A DNA stretch of 64,000 nucleotides from Flagellimonas meishanensis (GCF_019880545.1 NZ_JAINVW010000001.1:1054001-1118000); one strand, 5' to 3'; shown: positions 28,032 through 36,797, counted from the stretch's first letter. Notes: generated from the letters alone by a model not told the origin. A program made the numbers and translations.

Positions 28032-28075
28032 GAAAGCTAATTTATGGAATAATTCCTATAAAATGGATTTATTCC
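28032..28075 (-). promoter_or_regulatory. dinB promoter with two operator-like palindromes
   Basis: On the minus strand TAGCTTTC (28039-28032) is a one-off -7 element. Directly upstream lie GGAATAATTCC (28046-28056, perfect palindrome) and GGATTTATTCC (28065-28075), spaced 19 bp centre to centre, about two helical turns. Their place across the -33/-7 region suits a repressor. No protein is identified. Confidence 0.5.
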
Positions 28076-28125
28076 AAAAAATAAACACAAATATGATCAA
28101 CTGTCATTTTTCAAAAAAATCATCA

Positions 28126-28133
28126 TATCTTTG
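28126..28133 (+). promoter_or_regulatory. -7 promoter element for the structured RNA
   Basis: TATCTTTG followed by C, an exact match to the strong Bacteroidota form TAnnTTTG. No TTTG lies at the expected -33; only CTGTCA is there. Confidence 0.55.
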
Positions 28134-28139
28134 CCGCGT

Positions 28140-28231
28140 TGTGTTGGATTTCAGTCCGCAGGATTGAAATCAGGTTAAAGCATCGAAGTATGCTAACCAA
28201 TGAAAGGCTTTCCTTTTGGAAGGCTTTTTTT
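28140..28231 (+). ncRNA. candidate small RNA of three stem-loops
   Basis: This 92-base stretch has no ORF but is densely paired. Hairpin 1 is 28147-28171: 11 bp with one G-T pair, loop GCA. Hairpin 2 is 28173-28198: GGTTA-aa-GCAT pairs with ATGC-TAACC, six-base loop. Hairpin 3 is 28203-28228 followed by seven T, a plus-strand terminator. A -7 element ends 6 bases before the proposed start. It lies between the divergent upstream side of dinB and the 3' end of hutG, opposite in strand to both. I do not recognise a known RNA family. Confidence 0.6.
28203..28231 (+). terminator. rho-independent terminator of the small RNA
   Basis: AAAGGCTTTCC pairs with GGAAGGCTTTT (two G-T pairs), loop TTTT, then a T run to 28231. 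The reverse strand lacks a T run, so it works in the plus direction only. Confidence 0.75.
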
Positions 28232-28284
28232 GTTTGTGATCTCGACTGTGCCCGATCTGACAAACTATACCGATATCAATTTCC

Positions 28285-29253
28285 TTAACTATTGTGGGCC
28301 ACGTAGTGCACCAAAGAGGCGGCCAATTTTGCCGTTTGTCCATCCACATCATATCGGGGGTTCATCTCCGCAATATCCAGACTGATCAATTTTCCAGAGG
28401 CCATGATGGTCTTTAAGCATTCAATGACAATGCGGGGCATGAAACCCATGGGAGAGGCAGCGCTCACCCCGGGAGCGAAGGCTGAGGAAAATCCATCCAA
28501 ATCTATGGTCACATACACATGGTCCACATTATTGATGAAGGCGTTGATCCAGGTGTTGATTTCCTCCAAAAAGTGCATTTGAAAGGTATCGGACATCACA
28601 TAAACGACATCCATGTCCTTGGCCGTTTGAAACAGTTCCCTATCGTTGGCATCCTTTCGAATTCCCAGGCATAGGTAATTGAAATCAATATTTTCTTTTT
28701 CACAATCCTTGGCTATTTGATAAAAAGGAGTTCCGGAATTGCCACGGTCCGTATTTTTTCGGAGGTCAAAATGCGCATCAAAATTGATTATGCCCATGCT
28801 CTGGCCTTTCTTCTTTGAATCCAAATAGTGCTTGATTCCCCGATAATGTCCATAGGCCACATCGTGCCCACCACCCAAAACAATGGGGAACTGTTTTTTC
28901 ATGAGAAGTGATGAAACTGCATCGGCAAGTTCATTTTGTGCGGCTTCCATATCACCATCCTTGCAGGTAATGGACCCTATGTCGTGCAAAACGGTGTGAC
29001 TTGCCAGATGGTTTGGCATTTTGCCAATGCTTTTTTTGATGGCATCCGGACCTTCAACGGCCCCAATTCTCCCTTGATTGCGCCGCACGCCTTCATCGCA
29101 GGCATAACCCAAAAGGGCAATGGACTTTTTCTGTGCCTCGGGAATTTCTTGCAATGGGGTACAGTGTACTTTTTCGTGCAGATACAGCCATTTGTTGGAT
29201 GCTCTTCCGGTCCAAAGGTCTTTTTTTGGTGCTTCGTAATGTTCCATTTTCAT
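28285..29253 (-). CDS. hutG: formimidoylglutamase
   Basis: 322 residues of the arginase/agmatinase fold. Binuclear Mn ligands are seen in GGGHDVAYGHY near 122, NFDAHFDLR near 155 (DAHxD) and IDLDGFSSAFAPG near 248. Together with hutU, hutI and hutH upstream it completes histidine degradation by splitting N-formimino-glutamate to glutamate and formamide. It is the last gene of the operon and overlaps the hutU stop by 4 bp. No terminator is evident after it. Confidence 0.93.
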   Translation of the reverse strand: MKMEHYEAPKKDLWTGRASNKWLYLHEKVHCTPLQEIPEAQKKSIALLGYACDEGVRRNQGRIGAVEGPDAIKKSIGKMPNHLASHTVLHDIGSITCKDGDMEAAQNELADAVSSLLMKKQFPIVLGGGHDVAYGHYRGIKHYLDSKKKGQSMGIINFDAHFDLRKNTDRGNSGTPFYQIAKDCEKENIDFNYLCLGIRKDANDRELFQTAKDMDVVYVMSDTFQMHFLEEINTWINAFINNVDHVYVTIDLDGFSSAFAPGVSAASPMGFMPRIVIECLKTIMASGKLISLDIAEMNPRYDVDGQTAKLAASLVHYVAHNS

Positions 29254-31268
29254 TTAAAAAGGTCGTCCAAAATTTCTGGTTCCACCATGTTGGGGAGGGT
29301 CACTTTTAAGTTTGAGGTACGTTCCATTTCACGTTTTATGGCGAATAGTGCTTCTTTGTTCCGGGCCCAGCTTCTTCTGGAAATGCCATTGTTCACATCG
29401 TAGAACAACATACTTTTCAATCGGTCAGAAGCTTCCTTGGAGCCATCCAGCACCAAACCGAACCCCCCATTGATCACTTCGCCCCAACCGACACCGCCAC
29501 CGTTGTGGATGGAGACCCAGGTCGCTCCGCGAAAGCTGTCCCCGATTACATTGTGTATGGCCATATCGGCGGTGAATTGACTGCCATCGTAAATATTACT
29601 GGTCTCCCTAAAGGGAGAATCGGTGCCACTGACGTCGTGGTGGTCCCTGCCCAACACTACGGGGGCGCTTATTTCCCCTTCCGCAATGGCCGTGTTGAAG
29701 GCATCGGCAATTTTACTGCGCCCCTCGGCATCGGCATACAGGATTCGTGCTTGCGAACCAACCACCAATCGGTTTTGTTCTGCTTCCGAGATCCATTTGA
29801 TGTTGTCCTGCATCTGTTGTTGGATTTCTTCGGGTGCAACGGCCTTGATGTTTTTCATTACTTGGAGGGCAATAGCATCCGTTTTTTGGAGATCTTTTGG
29901 GTCTCCCGACGTACAGACCCATCGAAATGGCCCAAAGCCATAATCAAAACACATGGGACCCAAAATGTCCTGTACATAGGAGGGATACCTGAAATCTACT
30001 TTGTTTTCGGCCATGACGTCTCCACCGGCACGGGACACTTCCAATAAAAAGGCATTGCCATAATCAAAAAAATAGGTTCCCTTGGCAGTGTGCTTATTGA
30101 TGGCATTGATTTGTCGCCGGAGGGATTCCTGTACTTTTTCTTTGAATTTTGCAGGATTTTCCACCATCATGGCGTTGGATTCTTCAAAAGTGATTCCAAC
30201 AGGATAATATCCCCCTGCCCAAGGATTGTGCAGCGAGGTCTGGTCCGATCCCAAGTGCACAAAAATGTCTTCCTCATCAAACCTTTCCCAAACATCCACC
30301 ACATTGCCAATGTAGGCCAATGAAACCACTTCTTCGTTTGCAATGGCGGTTCTGGTTCGGTCCACAAGCGTATCCAAATCTTCAATAAGCTCGTCCACCC
30401 ACCCTTGCTGATGGCGTTTTTTGGCGGCTTCAGGATTTACCTCGGCACAAACGGTGATGCATTCCGCAATATTTCCCGCTTTGGGCTGGGCCCCGCTCAT
30501 CCCTCCCAATCCGGCAGTCAGGAAAACTTTCCCCTCCGGGAATTGATTCCTGTTCAGTACCTTTCTGAAAGCGTTCATTACGGTGATGGCCGTGCCATGA
30601 ACGATGCCCTGCGGACCAATGTACATGTATGAACCAGCGGTCATTTGACCATATTGGGTCACGCCCAAGGCGTTGTATTTTTCCCAGTCATCTGGCTTTG
30701 AATAGTTGGGAATCATCATGCCGTTGGTCACAACGACTCTTGGTGCTTCCTTTGAAGAAGGAAACAATCCCATAGGGTGGCCCGAATACACGTGTAGCGT
30801 CTGTTCCTCGGTCATTTCGGCCAAATATTTCATGGTCAATAGGTATTGGGCCCAGTTTTGAAATACAGCTCCATTACCTCCGTAGGTAATCAATTCTTCT
30901 GGATGTTGTGCCACGGCAGTATCCAGATTGTTCTGGATCATCAGCATAATTGCAGCAGCTTTTTTGGTCTTGGCCGGATATTCGGCAATGGGCCGGGCAT
31001 ATATCTTGTACTCCGGTTTGAACCTGTGCATGTAAATCCTTCCGAAGGTTTTCAGTTCGTTGGCAAATTCTGGAGCCAGTTCTTTGTGCCAAGTCTTTGG
31101 AAAATATCGAAGTGCATTTTGAACGGCCAGTTTTTTTTCTTCTTTGGAAAGGATATCCTTGCGTTTGGGGGCAGGATTTCCGTTTTTGGGATATTCCTTC
31201 TTAGGTGGAAGTTGTGTTGGAATCCCCTGTACTATTTGTGCTTGAAAATTGATCAATGTCGTTGTCAT
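29250..31268 (-). CDS. hutU: urocanate hydratase
   Basis: 672 residues, the longer form found in Bacteroidota (proteobacterial enzymes have about 555). NAD-binding and active-site strings are clear: GLGGMSGAQPKAGNIAECI near 255, and DYGFGPFRWVCTSGDPKDL near 450 with the conserved Cys. It turns urocanate into imidazolonepropionate using NAD+ as an electrophile. It sits 12 bp after hutI and overlaps hutG by 4 bp. Confidence 0.96.
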   Translation of the reverse strand: MTTTLINFQAQIVQGIPTQLPPKKEYPKNGNPAPKRKDILSKEEKKLAVQNALRYFPKTWHKELAPEFANELKTFGRIYMHRFKPEYKIYARPIAEYPAKTKKAAAIMLMIQNNLDTAVAQHPEELITYGGNGAVFQNWAQYLLTMKYLAEMTEEQTLHVYSGHPMGLFPSSKEAPRVVVTNGMMIPNYSKPDDWEKYNALGVTQYGQMTAGSYMYIGPQGIVHGTAITVMNAFRKVLNRNQFPEGKVFLTAGLGGMSGAQPKAGNIAECITVCAEVNPEAAKKRHQQGWVDELIEDLDTLVDRTRTAIANEEVVSLAYIGNVVDVWERFDEEDIFVHLGSDQTSLHNPWAGGYYPVGITFEESNAMMVENPAKFKEKVQESLRRQINAINKHTAKGTYFFDYGNAFLLEVSRAGGDVMAENKVDFRYPSYVQDILGPMCFDYGFGPFRWVCTSGDPKDLQKTDAIALQVMKNIKAVAPEEIQQQMQDNIKWISEAEQNRLVVGSQARILYADAEGRSKIADAFNTAIAEGEISAPVVLGRDHHDVSGTDSPFRETSNIYDGSQFTADMAIHNVIGDSFRGATWVSIHNGGGVGWGEVINGGFGLVLDGSKEASDRLKSMLFYDVNNGISRRSWARNKEALFAIKREMERTSNLKVTLPNMVEPEILDDLFK

Positions 31269-31280
31269 TTCTTTTTCATT

Positions 31281-32507
31281 TTAAAAAATGGGTGCACCAT
31301 TTTTCCAAACGTGGCTAGGTTTCATTTGCCCTTGATGATAGGTGATTTCCTGATAATTTTCCGTTGGAAAAACTACAAAATCGGCCCTAGTGCCGGGTTC
31401 TAATTTCCCCCTGTCGGATAGGCGCAGTGCGGCAGCGGCCCTAAACGTTATTCCGGATAAAACTTCCGTATTGGACAGCTTTTCAAAAGTGCCCAGAATA
31501 CTTGCTTGGGCCAATAGGTCTCCCATGGGTGCCGAACCCGGATTATGATCACTGGCTATGGACAAAGCCCCCCCAGCATCCAAAATTTTGCGAGCTGGGG
31601 TGTAGGCACATCCCAAGCCAAGGGAAGCTCCCGGCAAGGCAGTTGCTATGGTATTGCTCTGGGCCAAAAGCCGAATTTCTTTTTCGGTACTCGCTTCCAA
31701 ATGGTCAGCACTGACAGCTCCAAAATCAACGGCCACCTGACTGCCCCCTGTGGTAAATTGGTCGGCATGCACCGTGATGTCAAATCCCATTTCCTTGGCT
31801 TTTTGAAAGTACGGTTTGATTTCCTCTGCAGAAAATGCACTTTCCTCTACGAAGGCATCTACCCTGTTTGCCAAATTTTCCTTCTTTATAATGGGGAACA
31901 ATTCATTAATGATCACGTTCAGATATGCTTCGCCCTGATTCCAATCCTTTGGTTTCATGTGTGCTGCCAAACAGGTGGGAACCAGGTCTATCTTTGTTTT
32001 TGAGTTGGCTTGTTTGATGGCACGGAGCATTTTTAATTCTTCATCCACCGAAAGTCCATAACCGCTTTTTACTTCTATGGTCGTAATTCCATTTTTTAGA
32101 TGTTTCTCGCTTCGGTAAACAATCCCTTCCCCCAACTCTTTTTGCGAAGCTTTTCGGGTCTGTGTTACCGTATCCCAAATACCGCCACCGGCCTTGGCGA
32201 TTTCCAAATAGGTTTTTCCCGCATTTCGATAGGCATAGTCCCTCGCACGGCTCCCTGCAAAGCAGATGTGGGTATGGGAATCTACAAATCCGGGCAGGCA
32301 AACGTTCTTCCCCTCCAACGGATGGATTTGGACCTCATTGGATCTTAGATCTTCAAACAATCCAATTTTTAGGATTTTTCCTTTGGAAACCACTAGTCCG
32401 CCATTTTGGATCACAGGCAATTGCCCATCGTTCAATGCACCCTTTAAGGGCAATCCCGTCATGGGAAGCAGTTGTGTAAATGGTCCTATCAGGATGGGTT
32501 TGTCCAT
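31281..32507 (-). CDS. hutI: imidazolonepropionase
   Basis: 408 residues of the amidohydrolase fold. The metal site HTH is in VDSHTHICFAGSR near 78, with further ligands in HADQFTTGG near 245 and ASDHNPGSAP near 320. It hydrolyses imidazolone-5-propionate to N-formimino-glutamate. Only 2 bp separate it from hutH and 12 bp from hutU. Confidence 0.96.
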   Translation of the reverse strand: MDKPILIGPFTQLLPMTGLPLKGALNDGQLPVIQNGGLVVSKGKILKIGLFEDLRSNEVQIHPLEGKNVCLPGFVDSHTHICFAGSRARDYAYRNAGKTYLEIAKAGGGIWDTVTQTRKASQKELGEGIVYRSEKHLKNGITTIEVKSGYGLSVDEELKMLRAIKQANSKTKIDLVPTCLAAHMKPKDWNQGEAYLNVIINELFPIIKKENLANRVDAFVEESAFSAEEIKPYFQKAKEMGFDITVHADQFTTGGSQVAVDFGAVSADHLEASTEKEIRLLAQSNTIATALPGASLGLGCAYTPARKILDAGGALSIASDHNPGSAPMGDLLAQASILGTFEKLSNTEVLSGITFRAAAALRLSDRGKLEPGTRADFVVFPTENYQEITYHQGQMKPSHVWKNGAPIF

Positions 32508-32509
32508 TT

Positions 32510-34090
32510 TTAGTATGTTTCAAATTCTTCAATATGTGGCGCGTCCCACCGAAGTTCATTGTCTTTCATCACGTGTTCCACAAGGAGGATTATCTCGCCC
32601 TTTTGAATCATCTCGATTCCTTTTTCAATGTCATCTGCGAAAACCCGATCATTCTTGGCAAAAGTAACCCGGGTGCGGATGAATTGGTGGACTTCGTCCA
32701 ACAATAGCCCAGATTTGAGTGGTTTTCTATATTCAAAGGCTTGGGCTGCTGTCAAAAGTTCAATGGCCAATATCTTTTCTACATTTTCTATGATCTGAAG
32801 GGCTTTTCGACCACTGATGGATCCCATGCTCACATGATCTTCCTGACCCAATGAGGTGGGAATACTGTCTGCACTCGATGGAAAACACAACCCCTTGTTT
32901 TCGCTGGCCAAGGCAGCCGAGGTATATTGCAAGATCATATACCCAGAATTTATTCCAGTGTCTTCCATAAGCAATTTAGGCACTCCAGGACTGTTGCCTT
33001 CCAACGCAAGATAAATTCTTCGGTCCGAAATATTCCCAATCTCCGAAGCGGCCAGTGCAGCATAGTCCAAAGCCATTGCCAAGGGCTGCCCATGGAAATT
33101 ACCGCCACTAATGGTGAGCTCTTCATTGATGATGACAGGATTGTCCGTCACGGAATTCAGTTCAATCTCCAAAAGTTCCTTTAGGTGTAACCACGCATTT
33201 CTGGATGCGCCGTGCACTTGTGGCATGCAACGTAACGAATAAGGGTCCTGTACCCGTTCACAGTCGATATGGTCCTCCAAAATTTCTGAACCTTGGAGCA
33301 ATGTCCGTATACGCCCCGCCACATGCTGATTGCCCTTGAAAGGACGAAGCTGGTGTAAATCTTCAAGAAAAGGTTTCATGGAACCTTGCAGGCCTTCCAG
33401 CATCATGGCGCCTATAATGTCGGCATGCTTTAAGGCATATTGCAGCTTTTTGACCACCAACACACCATGTGCGGCTATAAATTGGGTGCCATTTATAAGG
33501 GCCAAACCTTCCTTGGGCCCAAGTTCTATGGGTTGAAGGCCTGTTTTTTGGAACAGTATTTCGGTGGAGATGGTATTTCCCAGATAATTAACCTTGCCAA
33601 GACCTATAAGGGGAAGGAACAAATGGGAAAGGGGTGCCAAATCTCCTGAAGCCCCTACGGAGCCTTGGGAGGGAACCACAGGAATGGCATCATTGTCGAT
33701 ATGCCACTTGATTCTTTCCAACGTTTCCATCCGAATACCGGAAAAGCCCTTGGCCAAGGCATGTGCCTTTAGAATTAGCATCAATTTTGCCAATTCGGCA
33801 GAGATGGGTTCCCCAACACCCACGCTGTGGCTTTGCAGAATATTTCGCTGCAGTATTCGGGTCTCTTCTTTGGAAACGCTTGTGGTGCAAAGCGGTCCAA
33901 ACCCCGTATTGATTCCATAAACTGGGTGTTCCCTTTCAACAATGCGGTTCACAATTTCACTGCTCTCATGAACACGCCTTCGGGTTTCTTCGGAAAAGGT
34001 GGCTTGCAGTTTTCCGCGAGCAATGGAAATGGCAATCTTGGCGGTCAAGTGACCTTCACCGTACAGAAAATTGGTATGGCTGTCTTTCAT
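32510..34090 (-). CDS. hutH: histidine ammonia-lyase
   Basis: 526 residues. The Ala-Ser-Gly triad at 147-149 (GSVGASGDLAPLSHL) forms the MIO prosthetic group; YGINTGFGPL near 58 supplies the catalytic Tyr loop. It removes ammonia from histidine to give urocanate and is the first gene of the operon hutH-I-U-G. The 84 bp upstream are shared with a divergent nitroreductase gene and contain a TTTGAC-N8-GTCAAA inverted repeat that may be an operator for either side. Confidence 0.97.
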   Translation of the reverse strand: MKDSHTNFLYGEGHLTAKIAISIARGKLQATFSEETRRRVHESSEIVNRIVEREHPVYGINTGFGPLCTTSVSKEETRILQRNILQSHSVGVGEPISAELAKLMLILKAHALAKGFSGIRMETLERIKWHIDNDAIPVVPSQGSVGASGDLAPLSHLFLPLIGLGKVNYLGNTISTEILFQKTGLQPIELGPKEGLALINGTQFIAAHGVLVVKKLQYALKHADIIGAMMLEGLQGSMKPFLEDLHQLRPFKGNQHVAGRIRTLLQGSEILEDHIDCERVQDPYSLRCMPQVHGASRNAWLHLKELLEIELNSVTDNPVIINEELTISGGNFHGQPLAMALDYAALAASEIGNISDRRIYLALEGNSPGVPKLLMEDTGINSGYMILQYTSAALASENKGLCFPSSADSIPTSLGQEDHVSMGSISGRKALQIIENVEKILAIELLTAAQAFEYRKPLKSGLLLDEVHQFIRTRVTFAKNDRVFADDIEKGIEMIQKGEIILLVEHVMKDNELRWDAPHIEEFETY

Positions 34091-34125
34091 TAAGAAAACG
34101 ATTTCGTAGGGCTAAAAGTATTCAT

Positions 34126-34149
34126 TAAGTTTGACATAAACGAGTCAAA
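34126..34149. promoter_or_regulatory. nitroreductase -7 element overlapped by an inverted repeat
   Basis: TAAGTTTG (34126-34133) is an exact plus-strand -7 element. An inverted repeat TTTGAC-N8-GTCAAA (34130-34149) overlaps it and the expected transcription start, which is a typical repressor position. It lies 41 bp from the hutH start codon, so it could also affect hut. Confidence 0.45.
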
Positions 34150-34174
34150 AACCATTTCAAAAAAGATACATCCG

Positions 34175-34729
34175 ATGATATTTGAAACCATAAAGAAAAG
34201 AAGATCTGTTTTCCCGGTTCAGTACAATGATGAGCCCATTTCCAAAGAAACCATTGAACTACTTCTTGAAGCGGCCAACTGGGCACCCACACATAAAAAG
34301 ACCGAACCTTGGCGGTTTAAGGTGCTCATGGGAGAATCGAAAGCGAAGTTGGGACTGTTCCTTTCCTATAAGTATATGGACACGGAGCCAAATCCCAAGC
34401 AGATTAAAACAAGGAAATTGATGGAGAACCCAAAACGAGCCGCGGCCGTTATCGTCATTTGCATGCAACGCGACCCAAAAGAAAGTGTGCCCGAATGGGA
34501 AGAAGTCGCCGCAACCGCAATGGCAGTACAGAATATGTGGCTATGCTGTTCGGAAATGGGGATAGGTTGCTATTGGAGCTCCCCAGGACTCATTAAATAT
34601 ATGGACGAGTTCTTTGATTTGAAAGCCGGTGAAAAGTGCTTGGGATTTTTCTACATCGGGCATTATGATGATGAAATACCCGAGGGGGTCAGGGGTCCAA
34701 TTTCGGAAAAAGTGGAGTGGATAGATTAA
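34175..34729 (+). CDS. nitroreductase family protein (NfnB/YdjA-like)
   Basis: 184 residues, a compact FMN-binding nitroreductase: KKRRSVFPVQYNDEPISKETIELLLEAANWAPTHKKTEP opening (FMN phosphate Arg pair, then the APTHKKTEPW YdjA-type string), and GIGCYWSSPG plus CLGFFYIGHYDDEIPE later. Works as a homodimer with NAD(P)H; natural substrate unknown. The last 4 bp overlap the 3' end of the convergent DUF456 gene. Confidence 0.88.
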   Translation: MIFETIKKRRSVFPVQYNDEPISKETIELLLEAANWAPTHKKTEPWRFKVLMGESKAKLGLFLSYKYMDTEPNPKQIKTRKLMENPKRAAAVIVICMQRDPKESVPEWEEVAATAMAVQNMWLCCSEMGIGCYWSSPGLIKYMDEFFDLKAGEKCLGFFYIGHYDDEIPEGVRGPISEKVEWID

Positions 34730-35238
34730 CCGAACTGAAATATTTCGCCAGCATTCTTTATGGTCAGATAGACATAGAAAATTGCATAAAATACGGTGAC
34801 TACCAATTTCATAAAGGTTCCGGTCAAAAAACCCAAAAATGAACCAAAGGCCGCCTTGAGGGCGGTTTTTTGATTGGCCTTGTTCAAAAGTTCCCCGACC
34901 AAAGCTCCGATAAATGGCCAAATAATGATTCCAAATGGACCAAAGATGGGAACAAATATGGCCACCAACAGCCCAACAATGGTCCCCCACATGCCCGCCT
35001 TGCTCCCGCCGAACCTTTTGGTGCCCATAGCAGGGATCACATAATCCATTACGGTTATGAAAAGTGCAATGAACAGCGTAATGCCCAGAACCCACCAATC
35101 GTCTGTAACGGCTTTGGTCAAATACAGTAAAAGCAGCCCTATCCAACTCAGGGGTGGACCGGGAAGCACGGGAAGAAAACTGCCTAGGATGCCAGCAAGC
35201 ATCAAAATGAATCCCAAGAGGGTAAGGGCAATGTCCAT
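34726..35238 (-). CDS. DUF456 integral membrane protein
   Basis: 170 residues from MDIALTLLGF. A longer reading from 35310 is rejected because an exact -7 element (35264-35257) lies between the two starts. The sequence is mostly hydrophobic with about five membrane segments and Gly-rich turns (GILGSFLPVLPGPPLSWIG at the N-terminus is the family hallmark). Function unknown. Confidence 0.85.
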   Translation of the reverse strand: MDIALTLLGFILMLAGILGSFLPVLPGPPLSWIGLLLLYLTKAVTDDWWVLGITLFIALFITVMDYVIPAMGTKRFGGSKAGMWGTIVGLLVAIFVPIFGPFGIIIWPFIGALVGELLNKANQKTALKAAFGSFLGFLTGTFMKLVVTVFYAIFYVYLTIKNAGEIFQFG

Positions 35239-35256
35239 ATATTTTTGATTGTTAGA

Positions 35257-35264
35257 CAAATTTA
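35257..35264 (-). promoter_or_regulatory. -7 promoter element of the DUF456 gene
   Basis: TAAATTTG on the minus strand, an exact match; start of transcription near 35250, leaving about 12 bases before the ATG at 35238. Confidence 0.5.
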
Positions 35265-35361
35265 GGAAGGAATTGTTACATGGACTCTGCCTCATGACAG
35301 ATAAGAACATCGATCAAAATCATTAAAAAATCGTAATTTCAACCAAATTCTTGGGGTTGCC

Positions 35362-35835
35362 ATGAGGAAGTATCTGTTCTTGATCTGTTTGGGTATGTTC
35401 GTGTCCTGCGAACTGTTCATGTCCAAAGAAGATAAGGCCCAAAAAATAGTGAACGAAGAACTCTTGGCCATCGATTGGAACGATGTGGATCACTACCCGC
35501 TTTTTGAGGAATGCGATGAAACGGCCCTCAAACCCCAACAAAAAGAATGTTTCCAAAACGTCCTTTTGGGGCATTTTTCCAAAGCGTTGGACAGTCTCCA
35601 TTTTCAAGTGGAGGAAAACCTGAACGATACCGTTTTTGTTGATTTTGAAATTGATGAGCACGGTTTCATTTCCATTAGGAATGTTGAGGAAAAAACAGCA
35701 GTTTTCAACCAGATAGAAAACTTCAAATCGGAGGTTACCGCACGGCTGAACGATTTTACGGTGAAACCGGCGGTAAAAAGGGGAATTCCGGTGAGCATAC
35801 GCTTTCGCCTTCCTTTGGTATTAAGCACGGATTAA
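35362..35835 (+). CDS. lipoprotein with TonB-C-like domain upstream of ruvC
   Basis: 157 residues. The lipoprotein signal ends at GMFVSC (Cys16). The C-terminal part (NDTVFVDFEIDEHGFISIRNV, then LNDFTVKPAVKRGIPVSIRFRLPL) has the spacing of a TonB C-terminal-like domain: an FxIDExG strand, a helix with residues around VTARLNDF, then a final beta strand. Four Cys besides the lipid Cys are present or near (Cys in FEECDET and KECFQ could form a disulfide). Function unknown. The next gene, ruvC, begins directly after its stop. Confidence 0.75.
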   Translation: MRKYLFLICLGMFVSCELFMSKEDKAQKIVNEELLAIDWNDVDHYPLFEECDETALKPQQKECFQNVLLGHFSKALDSLHFQVEENLNDTVFVDFEIDEHGFISIRNVEEKTAVFNQIENFKSEVTARLNDFTVKPAVKRGIPVSIRFRLPLVLSTD

Positions 35836-36393
35836 GTGGCAACAGAAAAAATTATTTTGGGAATAGATCCCGGCACCACGGTAATGGGCTTTGGCATAAT
35901 TAAGGTGGTCAACAAACAGATGCACTTTGTGCAAATGAACGAATTGATGCTCAGAAAGTACGGTGATCCCTACACCAAACTCAAACTTATTTTTGACCGG
36001 ACCATAGAACTTATCGACACCTTCCATCCCGATGAGATTGCCATTGAAGCTCCTTTTTATGGTAAAAATGTGCAATCCATGTTAAAATTGGGCCGTGCAC
36101 AGGGGGTGGCCATGGCCGCTGGACTATCTCGACAGATTCCCATTACTGAATATATGCCCAAAAAGATAAAAATGTCCATTACCGGGAATGGAAATGCCAG
36201 CAAGGAACAAGTGGCCAAAATGCTGCAAAGCGTTCTCAAGCTCAAAACACTTCCCAACAATTTGGACAGTACGGATGGATTGGCCGCCGCGGTGTGCCAT
36301 TTTTATAACGAAGGAAGGGTGGATGTTGGCAAAAACTATACTGGTTGGGAGGCTTTTGTGAAGCAGAATCCTAAAAAGGTAAATGACCAATAA
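35836..36393 (+). CDS. ruvC: crossover junction endodeoxyribonuclease RuvC
   Basis: 185 residues with a GTG start placed immediately after the upstream TAA (zero gap). The catalytic acid residues are visible in GIDPGTTVMGFG (Asp11), IAIEAPFYGKN near 75 and LDSTDGLAAAVCH near 150. RuvC resolves Holliday junctions as a dimer with RuvAB. Its last two codons lie inside a heptamer repeat that begins the IVP element. Confidence 0.95.
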   Translation: MATEKIILGIDPGTTVMGFGIIKVVNKQMHFVQMNELMLRKYGDPYTKLKLIFDRTIELIDTFHPDEIAIEAPFYGKNVQSMLKLGRAQGVAMAAGLSRQIPITEYMPKKIKMSITGNGNASKEQVAKMLQSVLKLKTLPNNLDSTDGLAAAVCHFYNEGRVDVGKNYTGWEAFVKQNPKKVNDQ

Positions 36394-36415
36394 CCAATGA
36401 ACAATTGACAATATT
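36388..36415 (+). repeat. left heptamer array of the IVP element (CAATNNN x4)
   Basis: Four tandem units CAATAAC, CAATGAA, CAATTGA, CAATATT. The reverse complement of the right array at 36798-36832 contains CAATTAA, CAATGAA, CAATTCA, CAATAAT in the same order, so the two arrays form a 28-base imperfect inverted repeat around the gene. Confidence 0.7.
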
Positions 36416-36438
36416 ATCCCAATCTAAAACCTACTTTT

Positions 36439-36795
36439 ATGGAAAAGGACAACCCTTTATTGAACAAGTCGTATCATTTTGCGCTGATAATTGTAAGATT
36501 GTATAAGAAGATTGTTGTTGAGAAACGTGAATATGTTTTGTCTAAGCAAATGCTTCGGTCAGGCACATCCATCGGCGCAAATATTTCGGAAGCTAATGGT
36601 GCAATTTCCACTGCTGACTTTTCTGCCAAAATATCCATTGCCTATAAAGAAAGCTTGGAGGTGAAATATTGGCTATCCTTAATGGAGGACTCAGGGTATA
36701 TTGACCAAACCGATGCACAGAAATTGCTAACCAAGGCTGATGAGCTTTCAAAAATCATGTTTTCCATTTTGAAAACAACTAGGATAGGTAAATGA
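36439..36795 (+). CDS. four-helix bundle protein (23S rRNA intervening-sequence protein family)
   Basis: 118 residues. The family signature is plain: NKSYHFALIIVRLYKKIV, then QMLRSGTSIGANISEANGA, then FSAKISIAYKESLEVKYWLSLM and a C-terminal helix LTKADELSKIMFSILKTTR. The fold is a basic four-helix bundle assembling as a pentamer in solved members. The proteins are encoded in intervening sequences of 23S rRNA in some bacteria, but are mostly found, as here, outside rRNA in Bacteroidota. Function unknown. The gene is framed by inverted heptamer arrays, as if it were a discrete inserted unit between ruvC and hemW. Confidence 0.92.
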   Translation: MEKDNPLLNKSYHFALIIVRLYKKIVVEKREYVLSKQMLRSGTSIGANISEANGAISTADFSAKISIAYKESLEVKYWLSLMEDSGYIDQTDAQKLLTKADELSKIMFSILKTTRIGK

Positions 36796-36797
36796 TT

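Noticed and set aside
28094..28106. TGAT-N5-GTCA near the small RNA promoter as another FNR-like box
   Set aside because: The spacer is five instead of four bases and the distance to the -7 element does not fit 29.5 bp.
29505..30047. 180-codon ORF opposite hutU
   Set aside because: HutU is intact on the other strand with all family motifs; the antisense product has no recognisable domain.
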